A stretch of 63,234 bases of DNA. Source: Clostridium sp. (lineage in GTDB: Bacteria > Bacillota > Clostridia > Lachnospirales > Lachnospiraceae). The DNA is taken from contig JAMPEW010000014.1 of the NCBI GenBank assembly GCA_023664775.1, positions 1 to 63,234 of the forward strand. Reading direction: 5' to 3'. Numbering within the stretch: the first letter of the stretch is position 1; each line of letters opens with the position of its first letter. The position numbers were made by a program, and so were the translations under genes. Positions 51,005-60,062 of the stretch are shown one piece after another. Under the pieces are notes generated by a model. It did no database searches and was not told the origin of the DNA. It worked only from the letters and a program-made list of their open reading frames with translations.

Positions 51005-52252
51005 ATGGCGATGAAGAAAAAGCCTGTAACGGGCATGAAGGACATACTTCCAAGGGAGATGGAAATAAGGGATTACTGTATAGGGCTTATAAAGGAAACC
51101 TATAAGTCCTTTGGTTTTTGTTCCGTGGAAACCCCTTGCGTTGAGCATATAGAAAATTTGAGCAGTAAGCAGGGTGGAGAAAACGAAAAGCTTATCTTCA
51201 AGATTTTAAGAAGAGGAGAAAAGCTTAAGCTTGATGAGGCGAAGGAGGAGGCTGACCTTGTGGACGGCGGACTCAGGTACGACCTTACAGTGCCGCTTTC
51301 AAGGTATTATGCAAATAATGCAAATGACCTTCCAAGTCCCTTTAAGGCGTTGCAGATGGGAAATGTATGGAGGGCGGACAGACCACAGCGTGGACGCTAC
51401 AGACAATTTATGCAGTGTGACATAGATATACTCGGCGAGCCTAACATCATTGCGGAAATAGAGCTTATCCTTGCAACCACAACCTTACTTGGAAGGCTTG
51501 CGTTCAATCATTTTACGATAAGAATAAATGACCGCCGCATTTTAAAGGCAATGGCAGCCTATAGTGGATTTTCGGAGGATGATTACGATACCGTGTTTAT
51601 CATACTTGATAAAATGGACAAGATAGGCATGGACGGCGTAAGGGAGGAGCTTAATCAGGAGGGCTACGATAAATCGGCGGTTGCCGCATATCTTGATTTG
51701 TTTGATAAGGTGACAAATGATATAGAGGGCGTGAAATTCTTAAAGGAAACGCTAAAGGATGTGCTTGACAGCGAGGTTGCTGATAATCTTGCGACAATCA
51801 TTACAAGCGTGGAAAGGACAAGGACGGCAGATTTTAAAATGTCCTTTGACCCGACGCTTGTAAGGGGAATGTCATATTATACGGGTCCGATATTTGAGAT
51901 TTCCATGGACGAATTTGGAGGCTCGGTAGGCGGCGGCGGACGATATGATGAGATGATAGGACGGTTTACGGGAAATGCAACGGCTGCATGTGGATTTTCC
52001 ATTGGGTTTGAGCGTATTATTATGCTTCTTTTGGAAAGAGAGTTTCAAGTGCCGCATCAAGCTGGAAGGACGGCATATCTTATTGAGAAAAACATGCCGC
52101 AGGACAAGCTTGCAGACATACTGGAAAAGGCAAAGGAGAAACGGGAAGCAGGAGAGCAGATAAATGTAGTCATTATGAAGAAAAACAAGAAATTCCAGAA
52201 GGAACAGCTAACAGCAGAGGGCTACGACAATATTGTTGAATTTTTTAGCTAA
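51005..52252 (+). CDS. hisS: Histidyl-tRNA synthetase
   Basis: A 415-residue class II synthetase that charges tRNA-His. Signs are GMKDILPREM at the start, the GLRYDLTVPLSRY motif, RYRQFMQCDIDILGE of motif 2, the histidine-specific RGMSYYTGPIFEI, and motif 3 CGFSIGFERI. The anticodon-binding C-terminal domain is shorter and less clear than in E. coli (TAYLIEKNMPQDKLADIL onward). GGAGG lies before an ATG that directly follows the hemZ stop. No T-box is visible, since the gene is internal to an operon. Confidence 0.93.
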   Translation: MAMKKKPVTGMKDILPREMEIRDYCIGLIKETYKSFGFCSVETPCVEHIENLSSKQGGENEKLIFKILRRGEKLKLDEAKEEADLVDGGLRYDLTVPLSRYYANNANDLPSPFKALQMGNVWRADRPQRGRYRQFMQCDIDILGEPNIIAEIELILATTTLLGRLAFNHFTIRINDRRILKAMAAYSGFSEDDYDTVFIILDKMDKIGMDGVREELNQEGYDKSAVAAYLDLFDKVTNDIEGVKFLKETLKDVLDSEVADNLATIITSVERTRTADFKMSFDPTLVRGMSYYTGPIFEISMDEFGGSVGGGGRYDEMIGRFTGNATAACGFSIGFERIIMLLLEREFQVPHQAGRTAYLIEKNMPQDKLADILEKAKEKREAGEQINVVIMKKNKKFQKEQLTAEGYDNIVEFFS

Positions 52253-52266
52253 GGAGGAGCAATAAA

Positions 52267-54060
52267 ATGGCAGAATCCATGAAGGGACTTTCAAGAAGTC
52301 ACAGATGTACGGAAGTAAATAATTCCATGGTTGGAACGGAAGTAACCGTTATGGGATGGGTACAGAAAAGCAGAAACAAGGGCGGCATTATATTTGTTGA
52401 CCTTAGGGATAGAAGTGGAATCCTTCAGATTATTTTTGAGGAGGCAAACGTAGGTGCCGAGGGCTACGGAAAGGCAGAAAAAATAAGGAGTGAATTTGTA
52501 ATTGCCGTTACAGGAAGGGTTACAAAACGTGCAGGCGCCGTAAATGAAAATATAGCAACAGGCGATATAGAAATATCAGCCTCTGACATAAGAATATTGT
52601 CTGAGGCAGACACGCCTCCTTTCCCGATAGAGGCGGGCAGCAAGACGAAGGAGGAGCTTAGGCTGAAATACAGATACCTTGATTTAAGGCGTCCTGATTT
52701 ACAGAAAAATCTGATTATGAGGAGCAAGGTTACGACACTTACAAGAGCATTTCTTGCCGAGGAAGGCTTTATAGAGATAGAGACGCCTACCCTTTGCAAG
52801 TCAACCCCTGAGGGAGCAAGGGATTACCTTGTGCCGAGCCGTGTTCATCCGGGAAGCTTTTATGCCCTTCCGCAATCGCCGCAGATTTATAAGCAGCTTC
52901 TGATGTGTTCAGGCTACGACAGATATTTCCAGATAGCCAGATGCTATCGTGACGAGGACCTTCGCGCAGACAGACAGCCGGAATTTACACAGATAGATAT
53001 GGAGCTTTCCTTTGTTGACGTGGACGACGTGATAGATGTAAATGAGAGGCTTCTCGCAAAGCTTTTCAAGGAGACAATCGGTGTTGACGTACCCCTTCCG
53101 ATACAGCGCATGACATATCGGGAGGCAATGGAGCGTTTTGGTTCGGACAAGCCTGACCTTCGCTTTGGCATGGAGCTTACAGATATAACGGATGTAGTTA
53201 AGGATTGTGAGTTTGTTGTATTTAAGGGCGCAGTCGACGCAGGCGGAAGCGTAAGAGGCATCAATGCCAAGGGACAGGGCAGTATGCCGCGAAAGAAGAT
53301 TGACGCACTTGTTGACTTCGTAAAGGGGTATGGTGCAAAGGGGCTTGCCTATATTGCCATTGGCGAGGACGGAACAATAAAGTCCTCCTTTGCAAAGTTT
53401 ATGAAGGACGAGGAAATGACGGCGATTATAAAGAGGATGCAGGGGGAAAATGGTGATTTGCTTCTCTTTGCAGCGGATAAGACTAAGCTTGTCTACGACG
53501 TTCTTGGTGCCCTTCGTCTTGAGATAGCTGAAAATCTCGGCATGCTGGATAAGAATGAGTATAAATTTGTATGGATAACTGAATTTCCACTTCTTGAGTG
53601 GAATGAGGATTTAAACAGATATCAGGCTATGCATCATCCGTTTACAATGCCTATGGAGGAGGATCTTCCATACATTGACAGCGACCCGGGCAGGGTTCGT
53701 GCAAAGGCATATGACATCGTGTTAAACGGAACAGAGCTGGGAGGTGGAAGCGTGCGTATCCACCAAAATGACATACAGGAAAAAATGTTTGAGGCACTTG
53801 GCTTTACAATGGATGCTGCCTATGAGCAGTTTGGCTTCCTGCTAAATGCATTTAAGTACGGCGTTCCCCCTCATGCAGGACTTGCCTATGGACTCGACCG
53901 CCTGATTATGCTTATGGCGAAGGAGGATTCCATACGTGACGTTATCGCATTCCCGAAGATTAAGGATGCCTCCTGTCTTATGAGTGAGGCGCCGAACATT
54001 GTGGATGCAAAGCAGCTGCAAGAGCTGGGAATAAAGCTTACGGAAAATAAAGATAAATAG
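52267..54060 (+). CDS. aspS: Aspartyl-tRNA synthetase
   Basis: A 597-residue bacterial-type class II synthetase. The OB-fold anticodon domain (VTVMGWVQKSRNKGGIIFVD) is followed by motif 2 (FQIARCYRDEDLRADRQPEF). The bacterial GAD insertion lies in the middle (VFKGAVDAGGSVRGINAKGQ onward), then WITEFPLLEWN and motif 3 GLAYGLDRLIML. Whether it also charges tRNA-Asn cannot be told; no gatCAB genes are in the window. AAGGAGG lies before the ATG. It is the last gene of the recJ-aspS operon. Confidence 0.95.
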   Translation: MAESMKGLSRSHRCTEVNNSMVGTEVTVMGWVQKSRNKGGIIFVDLRDRSGILQIIFEEANVGAEGYGKAEKIRSEFVIAVTGRVTKRAGAVNENIATGDIEISASDIRILSEADTPPFPIEAGSKTKEELRLKYRYLDLRRPDLQKNLIMRSKVTTLTRAFLAEEGFIEIETPTLCKSTPEGARDYLVPSRVHPGSFYALPQSPQIYKQLLMCSGYDRYFQIARCYRDEDLRADRQPEFTQIDMELSFVDVDDVIDVNERLLAKLFKETIGVDVPLPIQRMTYREAMERFGSDKPDLRFGMELTDITDVVKDCEFVVFKGAVDAGGSVRGINAKGQGSMPRKKIDALVDFVKGYGAKGLAYIAIGEDGTIKSSFAKFMKDEEMTAIIKRMQGENGDLLLFAADKTKLVYDVLGALRLEIAENLGMLDKNEYKFVWITEFPLLEWNEDLNRYQAMHHPFTMPMEEDLPYIDSDPGRVRAKAYDIVLNGTELGGGSVRIHQNDIQEKMFEALGFTMDAAYEQFGFLLNAFKYGVPPHAGLAYGLDRLIMLMAKEDSIRDVIAFPKIKDASCLMSEAPNIVDAKQLQELGIKLTENKDK

Positions 54061-54093
54061 CAAGCCTCTTTATCATATAGCAGCCATATAACA

Positions 54094-54174
54094 ACCGCCG
54101 CCTAAATATAGCTTACAGTTTTCTTTGTTAAGTGCCAACGTGAAGAAAACTGTAAGCTATATTTAAGCGGCGGT
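54094..54174. repeat. 81-bp inverted repeat between convergent genes
   Basis: A 30-bp arm at 54094-54123 (ACCGCCGCCTAAATATAGCT then TACAGTTTTC) faces its complement at 54145-54174 with one mismatch and a 21-base loop. It lies between the convergent aspS and histidine kinase genes. It lacks T tracts but would fold equally on both strands, so it may serve as a two-way terminator or be a MITE copy. The arms differ from the AGGTAATTGCGAA family. Confidence 0.85.
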
Positions 54175-54193
54175 GTCGGTATTGCGACTGTAT

Positions 54194-55660
54194 TTATGGC
54201 TTATCATAGCTTGTAAGATTTGCAGTTTCTCCCGGCTTGTAGTTTTCAGGCGCCACCTTTGTAAGGGTAAATGTAAATTCACTTCCAACGCCTTCCGTAC
54301 TGACAACATTTATATTTTCGTTGTGCGCTTTTATGATTTCGCGGGTAATGGCAAGCCCAAGACCTGTTCCCTGCTTGTCCCGACCACGGGAGGCGTCTGC
54401 CTTGTAAAAACGAACCCAAACCTTGTTCAGTGAATCGGCAGGAATGCCACAGCCCTCATCTTTAACAGAGACAAAAATTTTGTCTCTCTTTTCTTCGAGG
54501 GTAATGTAAATATTTTTTCCCGAAGGCGTAAATTTTATGGCATTATCCACGAGATTGTATATCACCTGCTGTATTTTTGTTTTATCTGCATTGACATAGG
54601 TATTTTCGCAGTGGTTATTCAGTATGAGCGAAATGCTCTTTTCCGTACATTTTCCCTCAAATGTATTCATGGCGCTTTTCACTAAATCAATAACATCAAA
54701 ATCCTTGGTAATAAGCCAAAGCCCGTAGGAGTCGTAATCGTTTAATTCAAGCAGGCTGCTTGTAAGCTTTGTAAGGCGCTGCGTCTCCTTTAAAACGATG
54801 TCAAGATATTTTTCCTGCTTTTCAGGTGGAATTGTACCATCCTGTATTGCTTCGATATAGCCCTTTATGGAGGTAAGGGGCGACCTGAAATCATGGGATA
54901 TATTTGATATAAACTCACGTCTGTATTCGTCAAGCTTGGAAAGCTCAGATGCCATATATTCAAGCGTCGATGCAAGCTGACCGATTTCGTCATTGGATTT
55001 TATGTCCATTTTTGTCTCAAAGTTACCTGTGGAATATTCCTCAGCAACGGAGTTTATCTTTTTAATCGGATTTATGATTTTTCCTGATATGAGCGCAAGC
55101 AGAATAAAGGCTATTATGACGACAACAAGAAACGGGGCATAGATAGCCTGAAATAAATCTGATTGAACGCTGCTGATTTGGGCGACGCTGGAATGTATAA
55201 ATATCATGCCGTTTGTAATGCCCGATGATTCTATCGGCATGGTTACAGTAATAACATCCTCGTTGAACAGACCGTAAAAATCACCTGTAAATGTCTGACT
55301 GGTTGTCATGTCAAACTCCTGGTCAACAAGGAAGATATTGCCAGGGACTTCGACAGTTATGTCTGTGCCGGCAGAGGCGACTATGATACCCTTGCTATCT
55401 GCAATCCATATGCTTGCGTCTAATCTGTCGCTGTAGTATTGCAGATTGTTCTGCATCGTTTCCAATGTGTAAATGCCGAGAATATAATTTGTTACGGTTT
55501 GCTCTCCTATGAGATACGCCTCGTTTGTAAGCACCTCTGATTTTTCAGCCACCAATGCTTTCTTTGTTGTGTATGTCGAGTAAAAAACAAGCAGTGTGAA
55601 GGCGGCGATAAAAATGATAAGGAAACCCAAAAATATTCTGTCAAATAGGGAATGTTTCAT
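54194..55660 (-). CDS. Sensor histidine kinase
   Basis: A 488-residue membrane kinase. Two membrane segments (about 10-32 and 165-190) flank an extracellular sensor of about 130 residues (LTNEAYLIGEQTVTNYILGI through SSGITNGMIFIHSS). HAMP follows (ISGKIINPIKKINSVAEEYS). The HisKA box is FISNISHDFRSPL, with the phospho-histidine. The ATPase domain has VIYNLVDNAIKFT (N box), DEGCGIP and RGRDKQGTGLGLAI. The signal is unknown. It lies one base after the response regulator in the same transcript. Confidence 0.93.
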   Translation of the reverse strand: MKHSLFDRIFLGFLIIFIAAFTLLVFYSTYTTKKALVAEKSEVLTNEAYLIGEQTVTNYILGIYTLETMQNNLQYYSDRLDASIWIADSKGIIVASAGTDITVEVPGNIFLVDQEFDMTTSQTFTGDFYGLFNEDVITVTMPIESSGITNGMIFIHSSVAQISSVQSDLFQAIYAPFLVVVIIAFILLALISGKIINPIKKINSVAEEYSTGNFETKMDIKSNDEIGQLASTLEYMASELSKLDEYRREFISNISHDFRSPLTSIKGYIEAIQDGTIPPEKQEKYLDIVLKETQRLTKLTSSLLELNDYDSYGLWLITKDFDVIDLVKSAMNTFEGKCTEKSISLILNNHCENTYVNADKTKIQQVIYNLVDNAIKFTPSGKNIYITLEEKRDKIFVSVKDEGCGIPADSLNKVWVRFYKADASRGRDKQGTGLGLAITREIIKAHNENINVVSTEGVGSEFTFTLTKVAPENYKPGETANLTSYDKP

Positions 55661-55661
55661 A

Positions 55662-56372
55662 TTATCTCACCTCAAACTTGTAACCCTTGCCCCAAACTGT
55701 GCTTATAGACCAGTTATGGTTATCGTTTAATTTCTCTCTCAGTCTTTTAATGTGAACGTCAACGGTACGGGAGTCGCCGATATATTCATACCCCCAAAGT
55801 CTGTCTAAAAGCTGGTCTCTTGTAAAAACCTGATTTGGCTTCTTTGCCAAAAAATATAACAGCTCTAATTCCTTCGGCGGCATTTCAATTTGATGTCCCT
55901 CAAAAATGACGGTGTAATTTGTAATGTTTATGAGAAGCTCCTCGTATTCCACATAGTCTCCTTGATGGTCTGTCTCAATGGCGGCGTTTGTTATCTCAGG
56001 GGCAACGAGCGTACGGCGGAGCACTGCCTTTACTCTTGCAACAAGCTCATTTGAATCGAAGGGCTTAATCATGTAATCGTCTGCGCCGATTTTAAGCCCA
56101 AGCACCTTGTCAAAGACCTCGCCCTTTGCAGAGAGCATAATGATAGGCGTCTGCTTTGTTTTTCGTATCTCTGTGCACACCTCGTAGCCGTCTATGTCAG
56201 GCAGCATAATATCTAATAGGATAAGATGTGGCTTGTAGGTTTTCTCAAGCATAAGTGCCTCCCGTCCTGTATAGGCTATCTCCGTGGAAAAACATTCCTT
56301 TACAAGATAAAGGGAGATAAGCTCTGCAATATTTTCATCATCATCAACAATGAGTATTCTTTGTTTGTCCAT
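55662..56372 (-). CDS. OmpR/PhoB-family response regulator
   Basis: A 236-residue two-component regulator. The receiver domain (1-120) has the acidic VDDDENIAEL pocket, phospho-acceptor Asp in LILLDIMLPD and the lysine in DYMIKPF. The winged-helix DNA-binding domain (140-236) has PPKELELLYFLAKKPNQVF and GYEYIGDSRTVDVHIKRLR. I chose ATG 56372, which has GGAGG seven bases upstream. It lies between mutS2 and its partner kinase, and its targets are unknown. Confidence 0.93.
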   Translation of the reverse strand: MDKQRILIVDDDENIAELISLYLVKECFSTEIAYTGREALMLEKTYKPHLILLDIMLPDIDGYEVCTEIRKTKQTPIIMLSAKGEVFDKVLGLKIGADDYMIKPFDSNELVARVKAVLRRTLVAPEITNAAIETDHQGDYVEYEELLINITNYTVIFEGHQIEMPPKELELLYFLAKKPNQVFTRDQLLDRLWGYEYIGDSRTVDVHIKRLREKLNDNHNWSISTVWGKGYKFEVR

Positions 56373-56386
56373 AAAACCCTCCATTT

Positions 56387-58876
56387 TTATAATTCTACAA
56401 TCGTTACGCCGTGCTCGCCCTCTCCAAATTCGCCTGCACGGAAGGATTTTACGAATTTGAGCCCTTTCAGATACCCATGGATGCCTGCTCTTAGGGCACC
56501 TGTACCTTTTCCATGTATTATAGTTACCTTGTCAATATGGGAAAGACAAGCATCATCAAGAAATTTATCTATCTCCATAATGGCTTCATCAACCGTCAAG
56601 CCCATGACATTAAGCTCAGGTGAAAATGTCATGGCTTTGTTTATGGAGGTACGTCCTGTACTGTGGTTTTTGCCGCCGAGGGCAGGCTTTTTAGCCTTAT
56701 ACCCCGCTGCATCAGTCGTAAAGGCAGGCTCATTCACGATAAGAAGGTCGCTTATGTGAATACGGGAGCTTAAAATACCCATCTGTACGGTAACAGTTCC
56801 TTTTTGGTCAGGCAGCGTGCTGATTGTACCCTTAGCACCCATGCTTAAAACGTGAACCATATCACCGATATGAAAGTCCTTAGGCTTATGTCCGCCTGTC
56901 TGCTTTGGCGCTTCGCTGTTTTTGTTATCGTACTCCTTCAGCCTGTTGCGGAGGCTGCTCCTTGCCTGCTCCATTGATTTCATGTCTGCTTTTTCAGGAT
57001 TGCTTCTCCATTTATTATAATCGCTGATTGTTTTATCTGCAATTTCCTTTGCCTCGTCAAGTATGCCTCTTGCCTCGGAACGTGCCTTCTCAAGAATTTC
57101 TGATTTCTTTGTCTCTAGGGCTTCCTCTTTTTTCTGGAGGCTTCGCTTTAAATCCTCAATTTCCTTTTTGTACGTTTCAATTTCCTCCTTGTCACTGGAA
57201 ATTGCTATTTTGTCCTTTTCAAGCTCTGAAATTAATGTTTCCATATCGATTGCGTCATTGTCAAGCGTCATTTTTGCAGCCTCAATGATATCCTCGGAAA
57301 GTCCCAGCTTTTTTGATATCGCAAATGCGTTTGATTTGCCGGGAACGCCTATCATAAGCTTATATGTAGGCATAAGGGTTGCCACGTCAAACTCGCAGGA
57401 GGCATTTTCCACACCGTCGGTTGAGAGCGCAAAGGTTTTAAGCTCACTGTAATGTGTCGTCGCCATGCAGATTGCGCCCATATTTTTCAGATGATTTAAA
57501 ATTGCAATTGCAAGCGCCGCACCCTCTACGGGATCCGTTCCACCGCCTAGCTCATCGAAAAGACAGAGGGAATTGGGCGTTGCGTGATTTACGATATAAA
57601 TAATATTGCTCATATGTGAGGAAAATGTTGACAGGCTCTGTTCAATGCTCTGTTCATCTCCTATATCTGCAAAAACATCGTCAAATACGGCAAGTGATGA
57701 GCCCTCCAGTGCAGGGATGTGAAGTCCTGACTGTCCCATCAGCGTAAATAGTCCAAGTGTTTTCAGTGATACGGTTTTTCCGCCTGTGTTTGGTCCTGTC
57801 ACAATCAAAAGGGTAAAATCATCCCCCAGCCTTATATCAACCGGCACAACTGTATGCTTTTCCAAAAGGGGATGTCTGCCGTTTTTTATGTGGATAACAT
57901 TGTCTGTGTTAAATATCGGCTCTACGGCATTCATGGCTTTGGCAAGCTTCGCCCTTGCAAAGATAAAGTCAAGCTCCGTAAGCACGTCCATGTCAAAGGC
58001 AATGTCGCCTGCGGCAGATGCTGCCATAGCACTTAGGTGTTCAAGTATCGCTTCTATTTCGGCAAGCTCTGCACCCTCAAGCTCCTTTATTTCGTTGTTT
58101 AGATTGACAATCGACATAGGCTCGATAAAAAGTGTGGAGCCTGTCTGTGATCTGTCGTGAATCATGCCCGGAAACTGTGCCCGGTACTCCTGCCTGACAG
58201 GAATACAATATCTTCCGTTCCGCATTGTGATAAGGCTGTCCTGAAGCATGTCCCTTGTGGCGTCGTCCTTTATAAGCTTTGAAAGCTGTTGGTGAAGCTT
58301 GTCGTTTGTAAGACGTATATCCCGCCTGATTTTTTTTAAGGCAGGCGATGCATCGTCGGCAAATTCATTTTCGGAAAGGATGCATCTTTTTATTTCTGAC
58401 GATATGTGGTTAAGTAGGACAAGCTGGTCAAATTTTTCCGTCAGGCTGTCATACAGCTTTTTTTCGCCTGTATCGTCAGGTGCAGATACGCTGCCGTCAT
58501 TGTCGTGGGAGGTTCCCTTGTTTTTTGCAGTGAGTGCAGCGGTAAGGTCTGAGCCGTCCCCGTATTTTTTTACAGCTTCTGCTGTAGTAAGAACGGAGGC
58601 AACGTCAAGCAGCTCCTTTGCCGTAAGCAAGCCGTTTACTTCAAGCCGTTTTATGGAGGAGCCAATATCAAAGAGCCCGGTAAATGATATGCTGCCATGC
58701 ATTTGTAATCTGCGCAGGGCATCCCTTGTTTCTGCCTGTAGTGCCTGTATGGCGTTGATATCCTTTTTCGGCTTCATCCGGTCGCAGCGCTTTTTTGCCA
58801 TCGGCGAGGCTGCGTACTCTGTGAGCATGGCAAGTATTTTGTTATATTCAAGTATTCGTAGGCTTCGTTTATTCAT
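56387..58876 (-). CDS. mutS2: Endonuclease MutS2
   Basis: An 829-residue MutS-type ATPase that lacks the mismatch-recognition domain. MutS2 proteins suppress recombination and also rescue collided ribosomes in Bacillus. The core and clamp form residues 1-330. Walker A is TGPNTGGKTVSLKT; Walker B is LCLFDELGGGTDPVEGAA. A coiled coil (ELEKDKIAISSDKEEIET onward) leads to a KOW-like segment and a C-terminal Smr nuclease domain with IIHGKGTGALR. A low-complexity insert (LTAKNKGTSHDNDGSVSAPD) sits near residue 130. ATG 58876 has AAGGAA upstream; a 20-residue longer frame exists. Confidence 0.92.
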   Translation of the reverse strand: MNKRSLRILEYNKILAMLTEYAASPMAKKRCDRMKPKKDINAIQALQAETRDALRRLQMHGSISFTGLFDIGSSIKRLEVNGLLTAKELLDVASVLTTAEAVKKYGDGSDLTAALTAKNKGTSHDNDGSVSAPDDTGEKKLYDSLTEKFDQLVLLNHISSEIKRCILSENEFADDASPALKKIRRDIRLTNDKLHQQLSKLIKDDATRDMLQDSLITMRNGRYCIPVRQEYRAQFPGMIHDRSQTGSTLFIEPMSIVNLNNEIKELEGAELAEIEAILEHLSAMAASAAGDIAFDMDVLTELDFIFARAKLAKAMNAVEPIFNTDNVIHIKNGRHPLLEKHTVVPVDIRLGDDFTLLIVTGPNTGGKTVSLKTLGLFTLMGQSGLHIPALEGSSLAVFDDVFADIGDEQSIEQSLSTFSSHMSNIIYIVNHATPNSLCLFDELGGGTDPVEGAALAIAILNHLKNMGAICMATTHYSELKTFALSTDGVENASCEFDVATLMPTYKLMIGVPGKSNAFAISKKLGLSEDIIEAAKMTLDNDAIDMETLISELEKDKIAISSDKEEIETYKKEIEDLKRSLQKKEEALETKKSEILEKARSEARGILDEAKEIADKTISDYNKWRSNPEKADMKSMEQARSSLRNRLKEYDNKNSEAPKQTGGHKPKDFHIGDMVHVLSMGAKGTISTLPDQKGTVTVQMGILSSRIHISDLLIVNEPAFTTDAAGYKAKKPALGGKNHSTGRTSINKAMTFSPELNVMGLTVDEAIMEIDKFLDDACLSHIDKVTIIHGKGTGALRAGIHGYLKGLKFVKSFRAGEFGEGEHGVTIVEL

Positions 58877-59115
58877 GGTGTGATTTCCTTTTGAAACTTC
58901 GTTTTTTTGTTGGCGGGTCCCTGTGGAGCCTGCCAAGCTTCAAATTACAGTGCTAGAGGCACATTATTTTCTATATACATTTTATAGTATATTCATGAAA
59001 ATATAAAGTAAAAGTTTACAAGAGGCTTTACGTATAAATCTTAATTTCTCTTGCGTTAATGGAAATATAATGGTATTTTGTTTAATATAAAGTTTTAAAG
59101 GGTTGGAGAGAAGAA

Positions 59116-60057
59116 ATGAATTATATTAATGAGCTTCGTGATGGAGATATGATTTCTGAGGTATATCTTTGCAAATCAAAACAGGATTTAAAAACTAAGG
59201 CAGGAAAAAGCTATTATTCTCTGAAATTGCAGGATCAGTCGGGGATGATTGACGCAAAAATATGGGAGCTGAATAATGGCATATCCCATTTTGAGGCAAT
59301 GGACTACATAAAGGTTGAGGCGCAGGTTACAACCTTTAATGGTGCGCTGCAATTAAATGTAAAGCGGGTGCGTGTGGCTGACGAGGGCGAATATGACCCT
59401 GCCGATTATATGCCGTGTACAAGTAAGAACATTGAGGAAATGTACAAGGAGCTGCTTCATATTGTTGAGAGCATAACGGAGCCGCATCTTAAAAAGCTGC
59501 TTTACATGTTTTTTGTGGAGGATAAGGAGCTTGCAGAAAAATTTAAAAAACATTCTGCGGCAAAAACAATTCATCACGGCTTTGTGGGAGGACTTTTAGA
59601 GCATTCATTATCTGTTGCCAAAATATGTGTTTTTTTGTCGGAGCATTATACGGTCTTAAACAGGGATTTGCTTGTGACGGCAGCACTTCTTCATGATATA
59701 GGAAAGCTTGAGGAGATTTCGCCGTTTCCTGAAAATGATTATACGGACGAGGGACAGCTTATCGGTCATATTGTGCTAGGCGCAATTATGGCAGGCAATA
59801 AAATCAAGGAGATACCGGGATTTCCCCAAACCCTTGCGGGGGAGCTTCAACACTGTATACTTGCACATCAAGGCGAGCTTGAATATGGTTCACCGAAAAA
59901 GCCTGAGATTATTGAGGCACTTGCACTTTCCTTTGTTGACAATATGGACGCTAAAATAGAGTCATTTATTGAGGTGCTTCAGGCAAACAAGGATAAGAGC
60001 GGCTGGCTTGGATATAATAAGTTATTTGAAGCAAACGTAAGAGTGACGGGCGAGTAA
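59116..60057 (+). CDS. yhaM: 3'-5' exoribonuclease YhaM
   Basis: A 313-residue exoribonuclease that degrades RNA and single-stranded DNA from the 3' end. An OB-fold (AGKSYYSLKLQDQSGMIDAKIW) comes first, then an HD domain with HHGFVGGLLEHSLSVAKI and ALLHDIGKLEE as metal-binding sites. HIVLGAIMAGNKI and ILAHQGELEYGSPKKPE follow. The length fits Bacillus YhaM. GGAGAGAAG lies before the ATG. It is transcribed divergently from mutS2 and is followed by rlmD after five bases. Confidence 0.93.
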   Translation: MNYINELRDGDMISEVYLCKSKQDLKTKAGKSYYSLKLQDQSGMIDAKIWELNNGISHFEAMDYIKVEAQVTTFNGALQLNVKRVRVADEGEYDPADYMPCTSKNIEEMYKELLHIVESITEPHLKKLLYMFFVEDKELAEKFKKHSAAKTIHHGFVGGLLEHSLSVAKICVFLSEHYTVLNRDLLVTAALLHDIGKLEEISPFPENDYTDEGQLIGHIVLGAIMAGNKIKEIPGFPQTLAGELQHCILAHQGELEYGSPKKPEIIEALALSFVDNMDAKIESFIEVLQANKDKSGWLGYNKLFEANVRVTGE

Positions 60058-60062
60058 AAGTA

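Noticed and set aside
54094-54174. Simple Rho-independent terminator of aspS
   Set aside because: The stem is 30 bp with no T run on either strand, so I list it as a repeat with possible terminator function.
58980-59115. Promoter of yhaM with TATAAT at 59066
   Set aside because: A TATAAT is present, but no -35 box lies at an acceptable distance. The nearest TTGCGT is 9 bp away, so I did not list it.
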